NCBI GenBank assembly: GCA_003049465.1
Contig: PYSS01000049.1
Location: 1 to 64,000 of the forward strand
From: Magnaporthiopsis rhizophila
Taxonomy: Eukaryota > Ascomycota > Sordariomycetes > Magnaporthales > Magnaporthaceae
Length of the DNA: 64,000 nucleotides
Direction of reading: 5' to 3'
The notes below the pieces were generated by a model. It was not told the origin of the DNA. It did no database searches and saw only the letters and a list, made by a program, of their open reading frames with translations. The translations under genes and the position numbers were made by a program. Shown piece by piece: positions 48,651-61,356 of this stretch (position 1 is the stretch's first letter; every line of letters begins with the position of its first letter).

Positions 48651-51325
48651 GTCTTTGTTTCGCATCAGGGAGCAAACAGGGACGCCCGATACACATACCA
48701 CGAGTTCATATCCCCTCGCAATTTTGCACGGCATATGTCTCCTCGCTTCCGCTCCCCCCTGGTTTTGCGCCTCACCCAGCGGGCGTGATGGAAAGAAGAG
48801 ACGGACGGGTCAGATGGGACAAGCAATCAGTCTCGGTAGAGGCGTATACATCCTGCCTTTTTGTCTCTTTACTGCATTTCGCGCGCTGGACGCAGATGGG
48901 CCAACACAAATCACGTTTTTTTTTTTCCTATCCCCGTCCTTCTTCACTTAGACCCTGTATAAATGTGCATATTTGATTCGCAATTTTTAGTTTGGGATTT
49001 GTAAGTTTTTTTTTTTTCTTCCCGTTCAATTTTCTTTTCTCTGTATTGTGTCGTTCAAGCGCAAAGCCCCGTCGATGTAAGACGATACGAGGGACTATTT
49101 CGGAAAATTATTTCAACGAACCAACGATTTCCAGAGCACATGAAAGCACACGAGACGACGAGCTGCCGATACCTACCCCAATGGAGCCACGGAGCCCCTG
49201 ATAAGGATGTGGGACCGAAGGAAGAAGCCAAGGAGGAACTGTGGATTCTGCACTGGACCCGGGACGCCGAGGACATTGGATTCGGCCGGTGGGCTTTGAT
49301 AATGGCATACTCGGGAAACATTGCTTGCCTCTGTGCTTTCAAATTCCCCTCCCCTCGGACCCATCTGAGGACCCTTTCCACTTGGTTTCTCAGCGTGTTT
49401 TTCTTTTGCGATATTTGTGCGATTTCTCATAGAGAAACGTGTTATCAGATTTCCACTGACGGAACCATGCTCCTCTACCAAGGCGTTTAACCTACCGAGT
49501 CTGCATCTGTTTTGTCCCAGATTTTGTAGTCTCCGGCAAAGATATACGATGCTTTTGGCGCCTACAATGTCACTCCGTCGTCCTAGTCTTTTGCCCAGTG
49601 GTGTGGATTAGCTCATCCGTCATTTTCATTCCCCCGGGGTTCGCGGTTCCACGCCGAGGCGCAAGTCGCAGGCCCGAAACACGAACGGTCTTGGAGCGGA
49701 AACTGTCTGATGTCAAAATGGTTCGATTGCTGCATTTTGACAACTCTTGTTGCCGCCCGCTCGGGGGTTCCATCCTCGGCGCTTGGACTTGCATTATTCT
49801 TCCCTTTCCTCACCTCCACCTTTTGGGTGCACACTTTGGGAGATAAGCGATTATTTTCGCTTTCTTGACGCTTGCTTTGTTGGCAAAGGAGCCGATGTGG
49901 GCGGCCTGTCGGGTTCTCTCTTAACCACGCTCCCCCGACATCTGACACACCGTCTCGTCGACTTTCCAGGAGGTATCTCTCACCCACGCATGCGGTTGAT
50001 AGATTACATGCAAGGATTTTGCGGCCTCCCACTTTCCGTCTCTTTGAACCGCAGAATGCGGGAGAACTCATCCCTATCTCTTGGGTGTGTGTTGATCTAC
50101 CTGTGAACTGCCGGGCTGGCCACCCCGGTCTGCCTGGAACACATCCCCCTGCTCTCACCCTGCCCCGATTGCTGCTTAGCCAGAGATATGTGAATGTGGC
50201 GCGGGCGTGTCCTCCAATGTTTTGTTCACACGACGCCGACAGACGAGACGAGACCACAGGATCCGCTGCAGAACAACGAGCGGGCGGCTGGGCAGAGAAA
50301 TAACCCCACCAATAGGAATTTCGAAGAGACTCTGGATTCACGATATGCAATGTCCGCCTTGGCCAAATTGAAGTGGCAGAAGGAATCCGAACGTTGGCAA
50401 TGACTGACCTGGGGCCTTGCTCCCCTGATCCTGTCAAATATCCGCCAGTGAACGACGACCCGGCGGTGTGGTTTGACGGCTTTTTTAGTTCATGCGGCCG
50501 AAACCCGCCAAGCCCTCCGGGAGGTGGGCATTCATCTCCGGCCGAACAGAGGGTCCTGGTGTAATGATCAGGGTAAGATTGTCGCCATGTTTATTGCATG
50601 TTGAAAAATAATTAAGGATATAGATATCCATGGGCATACTGAGCCGCTTCGTGTCGCTCTTGCAGCCAACGATGTTGCTGTGGAAAGGCTTGCCTACAGC
50701 TAAATTGCTCTGGTGCGGCACTACAGTCTGGGCAGCATGTATCTGACATATTAGCGCCGGGTTCCTTAGTGTGGTGTTCCTTTCGTGCGACGGCTGCCAC
50801 GGCGCCAGTTCGGCTTGTTCTGTTCGATTGGCTGGCGCACATGCTTCCGACTCTACGACTACAAAGCCACAAGCTTAGGGTCTTGGCGCTGTGCTCAGCT
50901 GGGCCCTGAGGTTTCTGCCATTCACATGGCATAACGCAGTCCCCAGGAGGTCCAAAAGGTCGTCATAGGCATCTTGTTGCTCGTCTGTATGACGAAGTCG
51001 CTGGCGCATCCGATCTCCTATGCGCTAGGGTCGTCCAAGGAGACGAGGAAGTGGCTTGGAGGCTGGAGCGGGGCCAATCCGTTAAAACGCGCCCACGTGA
51101 CTCCACTTAAAGTCGCGTCCGTTTCGTGAGGGTTGCCAGGCGCGTTTTTGGCGTGGATGAAATGCGCTCCAGCCGTTTCCGTGACATCACGATCAGATCT
51201 TCACAAACTGCATCTAAACAACTTACCACGGAGGAAGAAAAATCGCACAGAAAAGTCTCCAAGTAATCGCAGAGCTCCGTCGTGCACACCTTCAACTGCT
51301 TGGACCTGGCCACCCTCTCGGCGAG
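48651..51325. other. Intergenic region between noxB and the FEN1 gene
   Basis: The 3' flank of noxB (T-rich) leads into the FEN1 promoter. A long minus-strand frame (49613-50437) has no ATG start and no domain. No gene is called. Confidence 0.5.
51085..51153 (+). promoter_or_regulatory. Candidate MBF/E2F-type sites in the FEN1 promoter
   Basis: AAACGCGCC (51085-51093) and GGCGCGTTTTTGGCG (51139-51153) lie 170-240 bp before the FEN1 start codon, next to a CCAAT box (51074). They resemble Mbp1-Swi6/E2F sites (ACGCGT, TTTSGCGC) that drive S-phase genes in fungi. The match is not exact; the role is inferred from gene function. Confidence 0.3.
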
Positions 51326-52745
51326 ATGGGTATTAAGCAGCTCTTCACCATCATCAAGGAGAATGCTCCCGATGCGATAAAAACGGGAGAAATAAAGAAC
51401 CACTTTGGCCGCAAAGTTGCTATTGTAAGCGCTGAACTCGATACACGTGAAGGCACCAAGAATCGCATGCACTGACAATTCCTCTCCTACTTATAGGATG
51501 CGTATGAACCGACCTCCTCTCCGCCCTCGCCGATGCGCCGGTCGCTCTTGCAAAGCTGACAATAACCCCCGAACGCTATATATAGATCCATGAGCATATA
51601 CTCGTTCCTGATCGCTGTCAGGTCAAATGGCGAGGTTCTGACGAACGAGGACGGACAGACGACGTCACATCTGATGGGGATGTTCTACCGCACGCTCCGC
51701 ATGGTCGACAATGGCATCAAGCCGCTCTACGTCTTTGACGGCGCCCCGCCAAAGCTCAAGTCGGGAGAGCTCGCACGGAGATATCAGCGCAAGCAGGAGG
51801 CGCTCGAGGGCCTCGAGGAGGCGCGCGAGACGGGCACGGCCGAGGACGTTGAGAAGTTCTCGCGCCGCACCGTCCGCGTCACCCGCGAGCACAACGAGGA
51901 GTGCCAGCGCCTGCTCAAGCTCATGGGCATCCCCTACATCATCGCGCCGACCGAGGCCGAGGCTCAGTGTGCCGTCCTGGCCCGTGCCGGCAAGGTGTTC
52001 GCCGCCGCCAGCGAGGACATGGACACGCTGTGCTTCGACTCGCCCATCCTTCTGCGCCACCTGACGTTTTCGGAGCAGCGCAAAGAGCCCATACAGGAGA
52101 TCCACGTCGACAAGGTGCTCGAGGGCCTGGACATGGAGCGGAAACAGGTGCGTGGCTCAGCCGTCGTGCCACACTGGAGACGGACGGGCGGACGGGATTG
52201 CTGACAAGACTATGCCCTCTCTTTAGTTCGTCGACCTGTGTATCCTCCTCGGCTGCGACTACCTCGACCCGATCCCCAAGGTTGGGCCGAGCACGGCTCT
52301 GAAGCTGATCCGCGAGCACGGCTCGCTGGAGAAGATCGTGGAGAAGATGAGGAAGGGCGACCTCAAGTACACGGTGCCGGACGACTGGCCATTCGAGGAC
52401 GCGAGGGACCTCTTCTTCAACCCTGACGTCCGGGCGGCCGACCACCCGGACTGCGACTTCAAGTGGGACAAGCCCGACATCGAAGGGCTGGTCAACTTCC
52501 TCGTGACGGAGAAGGGCTTCTCCGAGGACCGGGTCCGGTCGGGCGCCGCGCGGCTTGAGAAGAACCTCAAGACGTCGCAGCAGCAGCGGCTCGAAGGGTT
52601 TTTCAAGCCCGTCGCGCGCACCGAAGAGCAGCAGAAGGAGCACAAGCGCAAGCTCGAGGTGAAGGCCGAGGAGACCAAGAAGAAGATCAAGGCCGAGAAG
52701 AAGGAGAAGGCAAAGGCAAAGGCCAAACCCCGTGGAGGAGCGTGA
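51326..52745 (+). CDS. fen1: Flap endonuclease 1 (FEN1/Rad27)
   Basis: Four exons (51326-51424, 51497-51501, 51586-52147, 52227-52745) give 394 residues. The nuclease removes 5' flaps in Okazaki-fragment maturation and long-patch base excision repair. Metal-binding acids are all present at the numbering of known FEN1 proteins: D34 (DASMSIY), D86 region (YVFDGAPP), E158/E160 (APTEAEAQCA), D179/D181 (SEDMDTLCF) and D233 (GCDYLDP). A PCNA-binding box QQRLEGFF is at 341-348, followed by a Lys-rich tail. Exon 2 is only 5 nt (GATGC), flanked by introns of 72 and 84 nt with good donors, branch sites and acceptors. Without it the conserved DAS and the downstream frame are lost. Confidence 0.95.
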
Positions 52746-54729
52746 GGCTGAGGATGGCTCATTCATTGCCTCGTTCGCAGTCGAGGAGGCAAAAGGATGG
52801 GTCCTGTTTGGGGTAAGGTGTTTTGGGGTAACAGGGACGATTATTCTGGATCTACAGGGAAACGATGGGCAGGCGTCTAGGGCGTTCCGGGAAACAGTGG
52901 GAAACTCACGGAAGAGATCTGATTACTGGTGGCTTTTTTTTTTTTTTTTTTTTTTTGCATTGCCATTGTATGTTAATAAACCTGTTCTAATGTTTTGTTG
53001 CCTTTGACATGTCTGGGTAACACGGCGCCGTTTCAACGTGGCGGTATCGCCCATGGTTCTTAGGCTACGTATCTACATTCCGCTTTGGCGACATCTCTCG
53101 GGTTGCAACACCAAGCAACGGTGTATGCTAACCACTGGGTACCCCAGAGGGTGATGGAAGTATGGGCGAGGCCGTGTGCGAGAGATTCGGCGAGCATCAA
53201 GCCCCTGCTTAGAATGGACTGCTATTTGCCTCGGTAGGCATCGTAGATTTGTACGGTGTCGTGAGATGGCATCGCAAGGCCGCTGGTTGCTAGGTGCTCG
53301 GGCTGGTTAGATCTAGGTGAGGCACTCGATCCCACACGGCATGGTAATAGCTTCCATCATTCTCGGCAGACGAGGTTTGGCAAAGGGCTGGATGGGATTT
53401 CAACGAAGGCGAAGTGAAGTTTCTACTACCGTTCTTCAAACCTGGTTCCCAGCTGATTGGATCAAGTTGGTCCATACATTCACCCGGAGGGCGCGGTTTA
53501 AAAAAAAAAAAAGGAACATAAAAAGCGGTCTTGCACCTTTCGGCGCCGGCTTTCCTATGATTGCCTGCTCACTTGTATTGCATGATTCTCACTCGCAGTA
53601 AAAATTCATCTTCACGGCATTCTCTCCGGCCTGTCTATCGGGCACAAAGACTCATTTCCATTCTGTCTTCTCACTGGCTGCCCCCGCTGCGGAGTCTGGG
53701 CTCAAAAAAAGCTGCTCGTCGCGTGCTGCCTTGCTCCTTTTTGGTGGCCCGAGAAGGGACCGAAAGTCAGACGGAGTTACCACAAACACCCGACGGGCTT
53801 TTTTTTTTTGTGTTTTATCGTCTTTTTCTCGCGTGGCCGGCCGCGTGACGACTGGCGGGGGGCCGGTATCCCCATCCGGATCCGCTTGGGGCGCGTGGAT
53901 TTCTCTCCAAAGCCCCGTCTGGGCCATCATTCCAGGCCTTCTCGCCCGACCGCCCCTGTCTCGGGTCCGGTCAGGCGGGCGGGCTGCGAAATTGGGATCG
54001 TTTTGCTCACAGTTGGGCCCCACCTGGCCGGGAAGGGTTTATTTCCGCTATAAACAAAATCGCTATGCTCGACTCATGAATGCCTTCCAGTAGTGCGGCT
54101 GGGCAAAGGGGACAAAAAAAGAGGGGAGAAAGAAGTACCTCCGAAAATGACGCTGTTGCGATATGATCTAGCTCCATTTCCTTGTGCCTGCCCTGCGCCG
54201 CCATCGCGACCTCCCAGAAACCCGAGCTTGAGGGCAAGGCGGCGATCATCTCGAACCAGACTCCGACCCGACCGACTTGTTGACATCTGCAGGCGCAAAC
54301 ATGGCTCCAGACAGCGGTTTGGATGGAGAAGATGATGTGGGGGGTGAGGAGAAGGTGGGGGACCCGCGGGGACAAAAAGGTCGGAGCCATCAGTCTTGGG
54401 TTCGGAGTTGTTTTCATAACGTACCGCACACCTGATTTAGTAAAGATGAGCGGACCCCGTACATGGAAGTGCCGTGCTTCACCGGCGGGAAGGCGAAAAA
54501 AAGAAAAAAAAAAAAAAAAAAAAATCTTGCCGGACCCCTGTCAAAGGGCGGCGGCGGGCGTCGGCAGCCGACGCTGGTTATAAGAACTGCGGCCTGTCCA
54601 GAGTGACCTGTCGCCGCGGTGCTCTACTCACCCTTTTCGGGTTTTTGCCTTTCCGTATAACTGCCGGGGCACTAATTGTCCCATCATTTGTGGATTCCGC
54701 TTTGCGCCTTGAACGAGGCTAAAGGCGAC
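52746..54729. other. Intergenic region between FEN1 and the MFS transporter gene
   Basis: T-rich FEN1 3' flank (poly-T at 52935-52955), then about 1.7 kb with short A or T runs (53503, 53800, 54500) leading to the transporter promoter. No gene is seen. Confidence 0.5.
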
Positions 54730-56644
54730 ATGTCCGACCGAGCCTTGGATCAGGAGGCCGGAGTGGCTCCCAAGAACAGATGGAGCACGGTGCTACATAA
54801 CCCCAAGATCATCGTGATCGCCTTTTTCGCCTCGTGAGTACCATTTGGCGGCCACTTGGTGGTTTCGAGAAATCCGTACCTCCTTTCGTGTTCTGACAAG
54901 ATCATCAAAAACAGCTTCGGCGGCTTCGAGTATGGCTACCAGCAGGGCGTCCTTGGCCAGTCCTTGGTCATGCACCGTTTCGTCGACAACTTCCCTTCGG
55001 TCGTGTCGTCTCCCAGCGCCACTGGCTGGCTGACTTCGGTCCTCCAACTCGGCGGTATCCTCGGGTCTCTGACCTCGGGTGTCCTCGGAGAGGTCTTTTC
55101 TCGCAAATACACCATGTTCATGGCATGCTGTTGGGTTGTCCTGGGCAGTTACATGTACTGCGGCGCCGGTTTTCACAGCCCGTCGCTTCTCTACGCCGGC
55201 CGGTTTTTCACCGGTGTTGGCGTCGGCACCTTTAGTGGTGTTGGGTAAGTCGCGCAGGGGCTTCGGTGTCTGATAGCGGACTTTTGCGCTGCTGAATGAG
55301 GGTGTGAGTGACACGGGCTGACGTTTTTGGCTGGCGTAAAGGCCCCTTTACAACGCAGAGCTTTCCCCCCCCGGAGCTTCGCGGCTTCCTTGTCTCTTTC
55401 TACCAGTTCGCGACGATTCTCGGCATCATGCTTTCGTTCTGGATCGGCTATGGAAGCAACTACATTGGCGGCACCGGCGAGGGCCAATCCAACCTGTCGT
55501 GGATGTTGCCGTCGATAATCCAGGGGATTCCTGCCGCCATGCTTGCCTTTGGCATCTGGTGGCTGCCGTTTTCGCCCCGGTGGCTGGCTAGCAAAGGCCG
55601 TGAGGAGGAGGTGGCCAAAACGATTGCCTACCTCCGCAAGCTGCCTGTCGAGGATGAGCGCGTACAGACCGAGCTCAAGGAGATCCAGGCCGAGGTCCTG
55701 TTTGAGCGCCGCGCCTTTGCCAAGAACTTCCCCCAGCTGGCGGAGAAGGAGAAGACGTCTGTGCTCTCACGGGAGTTTGCGCAGTACTACCAGATCCTGC
55801 GCAACTGGGACAGCTTCAAGCGCGTGTCCACGGCCTGGCTGGTCATGTTTTTCCAGCAGTGGAGCGGCATCGACGCCATCATCTACTACGCGGCCAATGT
55901 CTTCCAGAGCCTCGGTCTGACTGGAAGCACGCAGGCACTGCTGGCCACGGGCGTGACGGGCGTCGTCTTCCTGATCAGCACGATCCCGGCCATGCTCATC
56001 ATCGACAACGTCGGCCGCAAGCCCATGTTGATCATCGGCTCGCTGGTGATGCTGGCAACCATGGTGATACCGGCCGCCATTGTGGCCACCTTCGGCCACA
56101 ACTGGGTTGCGCACGCCGATGCTGGCTGGGCCGCCGTTGCCATGATTTGGATCTACGTCGGCGCGTTTGGTGCCACTTGGGGACCCGTCTCGTGGACCCT
56201 TGTGTCCGAGATCTTCCCGCTGTCTATCCGCGCCAAGGGTGCATCGATTGGCGCGTCCAGCAACTGGGTAAGTTGTGCAATTCCCTGTGAAATCATGAAC
56301 GGCGTTACGTGTGAAGCCAGCTAACCAGTCTGCTCACATGCCGACAGGTAAACAACTTTGCCGTCGCCTTTTTCGTCCCTCCCATGTTTGACGCATGGAA
56401 ATGGGGAACTTACATTTTCTTTGCTGTGTTCCTGGCCGGGGGTATTGTGTGGGTTTGGTTTTGTCTTCCTGAAACCAAGGGAGCCACGCTCGAGGATATG
56501 GACCGCGTTTTCGGTAGCCGCAGTGGCGAGGAGGATGCCATTCTCCTCGCCAGTGTCCGCAGATATGTTGGTCTCGACGGCGGTGACGAGTCGGGCAACG
56601 AGAAGGAGAGGACCGGCACCTTCGTGGATGAGCTCAAGGCTTGA
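54730..56644 (+). CDS. MFS sugar-porter family transporter, frame broken at an 8-C run
   Basis: Four exons (54730-54833, 54915-55244, 55342-56267, 56348-56644). A plasma-membrane transporter of the sugar/proton symporter family. It has the first helix motif FGGFEYGYQQGVLGQ, the GRFFTGVGVGTFSGVG stretch, helix 7 (WLVMFFQQWSGIDAIIYYAA) and the family end motif PETKGATLEDMD; about 12 hydrophobic segments are visible. After the exon 2/3 junction the sequence reads PLYNAELS in one frame, then a run of eight C (55365-55372) shifts it, and the conserved PPELRGFLVSF continues in the next frame. With one C fewer the gene would encode about 551 residues with every motif in place. A miscalled homopolymer is the simplest explanation; a real frameshift allele, or use of the acceptor at 55360 that drops PLYNAELS, are alternatives. 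The substrate is unknown. Confidence 0.85.
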
Positions 56645-57122
56645 GTTTGAATGCCTACTCGGTGCGGCCCGAGATGCACGTGGTGTGCTGCTCGGGGTCG
56701 AAGGGGAACAATAAGCCAAGTTGGGACTAGCGTCATCCATCAGACTAGCCTAGACAGGCAATCTACGTAATCGATCCATCACGATTGGTCGCCAAAATCC
56801 AGGAAAACGTATTCGGCCGTCGGCAAAGCGAGCAGCGCATCCAGCCCCCAGGATGCACCCTAGTTTTTCCCCACACTGGGGTTGTGCCGTCGCAGCTGCT
56901 GACCTTCACATGCAACCGGGGCAGCTCCTGCGACCGGCAATGCCGACGACGAGCGCGTGCTCGTCTCACAGCTCAAAAGCCAGGACTGGAATCCCAACCG
57001 AGCTCTCCCTTCCTACAAAACGGTCGATCCGCCGCTGGCCGCTGACCGACTTACCATTCACGCGCTTCTCTTCCTCCACTATCTACTACCTTCAGCCCCA
57101 TTACGCCCTCCTACTGCCCATC
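56645..57122. other. Short intergenic region before the b5-dehydrogenase gene
   Basis: 478 bp between two plus-strand genes. The last 60 bases are a CT-rich leader (CTTCTCTTCCTCCACTATC). No separate gene is seen. Confidence 0.5.
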
Positions 57123-59029
57123 ATGTCCAAGACGTTCACGCAGAGCGACGTCGCGTCGCATAACAAGGCCAACGACCTGTACATCATTGTCGATGGCGAC
57201 GTTTACGACCTCACCAAGTTCCAGGACGATCATCCCGGTAGGCGAGCGCGACTCCTCACTCTCTTTGCAGAATTAGTTTCCCCTCTTGCCTGTATGCTCT
57301 GCGACGAGTGCCTGTGCTGACAACGGAGCTCATCCCTATGCAGGTGGCAAGAAGATCTTGACCCGCGTCGCAGGCAAGGATGCCTCGAAGCAGTTTTGGA
57401 AGTATCACAACGCGGGCATTCTCAAGAAGTTCCAGGCGCAGCTGCAGGTCGGCTCGCTGGACACCAAGAAGAAGGCCGAGCCCGCTGCGGCGCCCGCGCC
57501 CGCGCCCGAGGCGAAGCCGGCTGCCAAGCCAGTCAAGAAGAAGGCAGCTGGAGAGGAGTCGGAGGCTCTGGACCCTTATGGCGCCTTGATCCCCTTCAGC
57601 GATCCCAGCTGGTACCAAGGTGTAAGTTGACATCGGTTACCCCTTTTCTCTCTAAATGTAAGTGGGGGCGCATGCGCTGGCGGATCGTCTTCAACTAACT
57701 ATTGTCTGCTGTCGCGCAATAGTACCACTCGCCCTACTACAATGAGTCGCACGCCGCACTCCGCGCCGAGGTTCGCGAGTGGGTCGAGACTGCGATCGAG
57801 CCCAACGTGCACGAGTGGGACGAGAAGAAGGAGGCGCCGCCCGAGATCTACAAGGAGATGGGTCGCCGCGGCTACCTGGCGGGTCTTCTTGGCACCAAGT
57901 ACCAGTCTCAGTACGTGGACAACCCGGTCAAGTGCGTAGCACCCGAGGACTGGGACCTGTTCCACGAGCTGCTGCTCACAGACGAGCTCTCGCGCGCGGG
58001 GTCGGGTGGCTTTGTGTGGAACGTCATCGGCGGTTTCGGCATCGGGTGCCCGCCGCTGGTCAAGTTTGGCAAGAAGCCGCTCGTGGACCGCATCCTGCCC
58101 GGGATCCTCAACGGCGACAAGCGCATCTGCCTGGCCATCACTGAGCCGGACGCGGGCTCTGACGTGGCCAACTTGACGTGCGAGGCCAAGCTGAGCGAGG
58201 ACGGCAAGCACTACATCGTCAACGGCGAGAAGAAGTGGATCACCAATGGTATCTGGTCCGACTACTTCACCACGGCCGTCCGCACCGGTGGTCCTGGCAT
58301 GGGCGGCGTCAGCCTGCTGCTCATTGAGCGCAGCATGGGCGGCGTGTCGACGCGCCGCATGGACTGCCAGGGCGTCTGGTCCAGCGGCACCACCTACATC
58401 ACCTTTGAGGACGTCAAGGTGCCTGTTGAGAATCTGCTGGGCAAGGAGAACCAAGGATTCAAGGGTAAGTCCGGAGCACCTTTTTTGTGTTGCAAACCAC
58501 GTCGTCGCTGACATGTCCCGCCCAACTATCTGCAGCCATCATGACAAACTTCAACCACGAGCGCGTGGGCATCATCATCCAGTGCCTGCGCTTCTCCCGC
58601 GTGTGCTTCGAGGAGTCGGTCAAGTACGCCAACAAGCGCCGCACCTTTGGCAAAAAGCTGATTGAGCACCCGGTGATCCGGCTCAAGCTGGCACACATGG
58701 CGCGGCAGATCGAGGCGTCGTACAACTGGCTCGAGAACGTGGTGTACCAGTGCGAGAAGATGGACGACACGCAGGCCATGATGGTGCTCGGCGGGCCCAT
58801 CGCCGCCCTCAAGGCGCAGGCGACGGTCACCTTCGAGTTTTGCGCCCGCGAGGCCAGCCAGATCTTTGGCGGCCTGTCGTACTCGCGCGGCGGGCAGGGC
58901 GGCAAGATTGAGCGGCTGTACCGCGACGTGCGCGCTTACGCCATCCCTGGCGGCAGCGAGGAGATCATGCTGGACCTGAGCATACGGCAGAGCTTGCGCG
59001 TCTCCAAGATGATGGGCATGAAGCTGTGA
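57123..59029 (+). CDS. Cytochrome b5-acyl-CoA dehydrogenase fusion
   Basis: Four exons (57123-57237, 57344-57621, 57723-58464, 58536-59029) give 542 residues. Residues 1-80 are a cytochrome b5 haem domain (ligands His37 in DDHPGGKK and His60 in KYHNAG), followed by an Ala/Pro/Lys linker (about 80-118) and a full acyl-CoA dehydrogenase domain from about 131 (CLAITEPDAGSDVANLTCEA, KKWITNGIWSD, NHERVGIIIQCLRFSR, IFGGLSYSRGGQGG, IPGGSEEIMLDLSIRQ). Such fusions are known in fungi; the acyl substrate is not certain. The b5 domain suggests electron transfer linked directly to the flavin rather than only through ETF. There is no clear N-terminal targeting peptide. The C-terminal MGMKL is not a clear peroxisomal signal. 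Confidence 0.93.
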
Positions 59030-60187
59030 TTTTGGAGCCTTGTATCACCTGTCTCCTTGTCATCTTGGGGGGGTTTGTGTACCCGTGTATGAAGTTTCTT
59101 GGATTATATGAAATCTCTTTGCTCTTTGCATAAACATTCGCTATACTTCTATGACGTCGCGTCACATTCCTGTCTCGTTGACGTCTTGGTAGGTTGAATT
59201 GATCGTGGTGTTCTGGTACTAATTCTCATTAGTTGCGCAACCTCTTTCACGCGTCCGCGGGTCACTTTTAGGCGCGGCAACTCCGTCTACACGCGGAAGT
59301 CACATAGCCACCCGCGATCAATGGTTTGGGCCGCATCACTCCCTGCTATTTGCTATTCATTCTCTCCATATTAACAGCTTTCCTTCCCCAGCCATGCGCG
59401 GAGAAATAGTTCCACTGTTTGCTTTGCGTGTTTTAGCTGCCAGCCCTCCGGTATAGGCCATGCAGCTCCTCGGCCCGTTCCCCGTGAATGCTGCTTTCGG
59501 TGCTCGTATCCCTGTGGTCGAGACTACTAGGCGGAGTGACGACGTGGAATTCCGCATCATCGCCCCAGCCGTCGGCATCTGATATTCTTTGGTTTTACCT
59601 CGCCCTCATCATGCCGTTCGGTGATGTCAGTTGGGTTGTTGGCAGGGAGGGTGTCGGTACCTACGCGGCGGGCGGTGGGAGATACTGGCGGCCTCAGTTT
59701 GGATCGCCTGCAATTCACACATGGAATTCTAGGCGGAGGCACACAAAAGTCGCCAGTGGCATGTGGCCTCCCTTGGGAGGAGGGCTCTGTGGGGATGAGC
59801 CGGACAGCTGTCAATACGGGCCGCGTTGAAGAATGCTCCCCGCCATTTTTTGGACTGTCTCAGTCTCGCGGGGACGCGGTTTCGCGGTGCTCCCTGCCCG
59901 CCTCCTTGAATGGGAGAGACGATGGATGCTTCGAGGAGGTGAGTGTTGCCGCGGGAAGGCCATAGGGCAGACTTGGAGAGCTTCCCGCCTCTCGTTTTTT
60001 CGAGTACATATCTTGACGCCGTCGTCGATTGTTGAGATCGGGTTCTCTTCTTGTTCTTTCCATCATCCCCATCCAGCATCTCCTCGTTACTCCTCGCGCA
60101 AACACGCTCAATAACGACATCGAAGCAGGGCTTCCAAACACTTCCGAGAACCGGACTCTCAGTAATATCTATCCCTCACCCGTCATC
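59030..60187. other. Intergenic region between the b5-dehydrogenase and WSC-protein genes
   Basis: The 3' flank of the dehydrogenase, then about 800 bp containing only short unsupported frames, ending in a CT-rich leader (60040-60090) before the WSC-protein start. Confidence 0.5.
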
Positions 60188-61318
60188 ATGCACAAGACCA
60201 CGGCAGCACAGCTGTTGGGTGCCGTCTCCCTGTTGGTGGCCACATCGCTGGCGCAACAGGTTGTGGCGGTGCCGCAGGGCTGCATGGTGATAAACGCCTC
60301 GACCTTTGGCGACATCATCCCGATCCCACTAGCAGCGGACAGCAGTGACGGGGTCAACGCGCCTCAGCCATGCGCGGGCCTTTGCGCCGGAAAGAACATG
60401 AAGCACGCTGCTGTTTACGCCCAGTATGTTTTCTCCTTCCCCCAACATTCATTCTTCTTGGACATGGGCGCACGCTATGCTGACTGGGTTTGCGTCTGTA
60501 GATTCTGTGCCTGCGCAAACACGATAGAGCCTCTGGAAATCCTGGGAGCCTCGAGCTGCAACTTTTCCTGCCAGGCGCCCTTCCAGAGCGAGAGCTGCGG
60601 CGGGTCGACCGAGGACGGCGACCCAATCTACAATGTGTTTTCCATCCTGCACGTCGACAACTCGACCGGCACGTCCTCCAACACCACCACCACTACTCCG
60701 CCCACAGAGCTGCTGCCGACGGCCACACCGGTTCCTAGCAGCTTGAACCCAGCAACAGCCACAAACACGACATCTACGAGCTCGCCGCCGCCCCTGATCA
60801 CCGACGACGGCGCGAACAGGGCTGTAACCAACGTATCCGTCGTCACGCAGACGACCACGCTCCCGACCTGCCCGACCTGCACCAAGAACGGCGCGCCGAC
60901 GCCGACCCTGACCCCGGTCGGCATCGCCCTGGACTGCCCGCCCGGCGGCCTCTGCATCTTCATCAACATCTACTTCATCACGACCGTGGTGCAGGCGCCC
61001 AACGGCCTGGGCCTGGTCACGACTGCTACGCCCACCCGGTCGACTGTCTACTACGACCCGGCCCAGAGCACCGTTACGACCATCGTCGAGATGGGCCGCA
61101 CGCGCGCCGTGCTCGTGCCTATTACGCGCGTCGCTACTATCAGTATTGCCGGCAACTACTCTTCGTCGTCGTCCTCGTCGTCGTTGTCGGTCGCGGCGGC
61201 CGATGTGCTCCCGCCGCTGACGACCATCACCAACACCGCGGGCGACTCGTCGTCCCAGACCAACACCGTCGCGGCCGCGGAACTCCTGCCCCCTGCCGCC
61301 TCGTCGTCGTTGCCTGCA

Positions 61319-61356
<38 letters not shown>

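Noticed and set aside
47082..48734. 550-residue open frame antisense to noxB
   Set aside because: It mirrors the noxB exon and arises from strong GC bias at third codon positions. It has no domain, and it spans the noxB introns without regard to them.
49613..50437. 274-residue minus-strand frame between noxB and FEN1
   Set aside because: Begins at TTG, has no ATG-led domain and no supporting splice pattern; composition is like non-coding DNA.
57699..58514. 271-residue minus-strand frame over the b5-dehydrogenase
   Set aside because: Antisense shadow of a confident gene.
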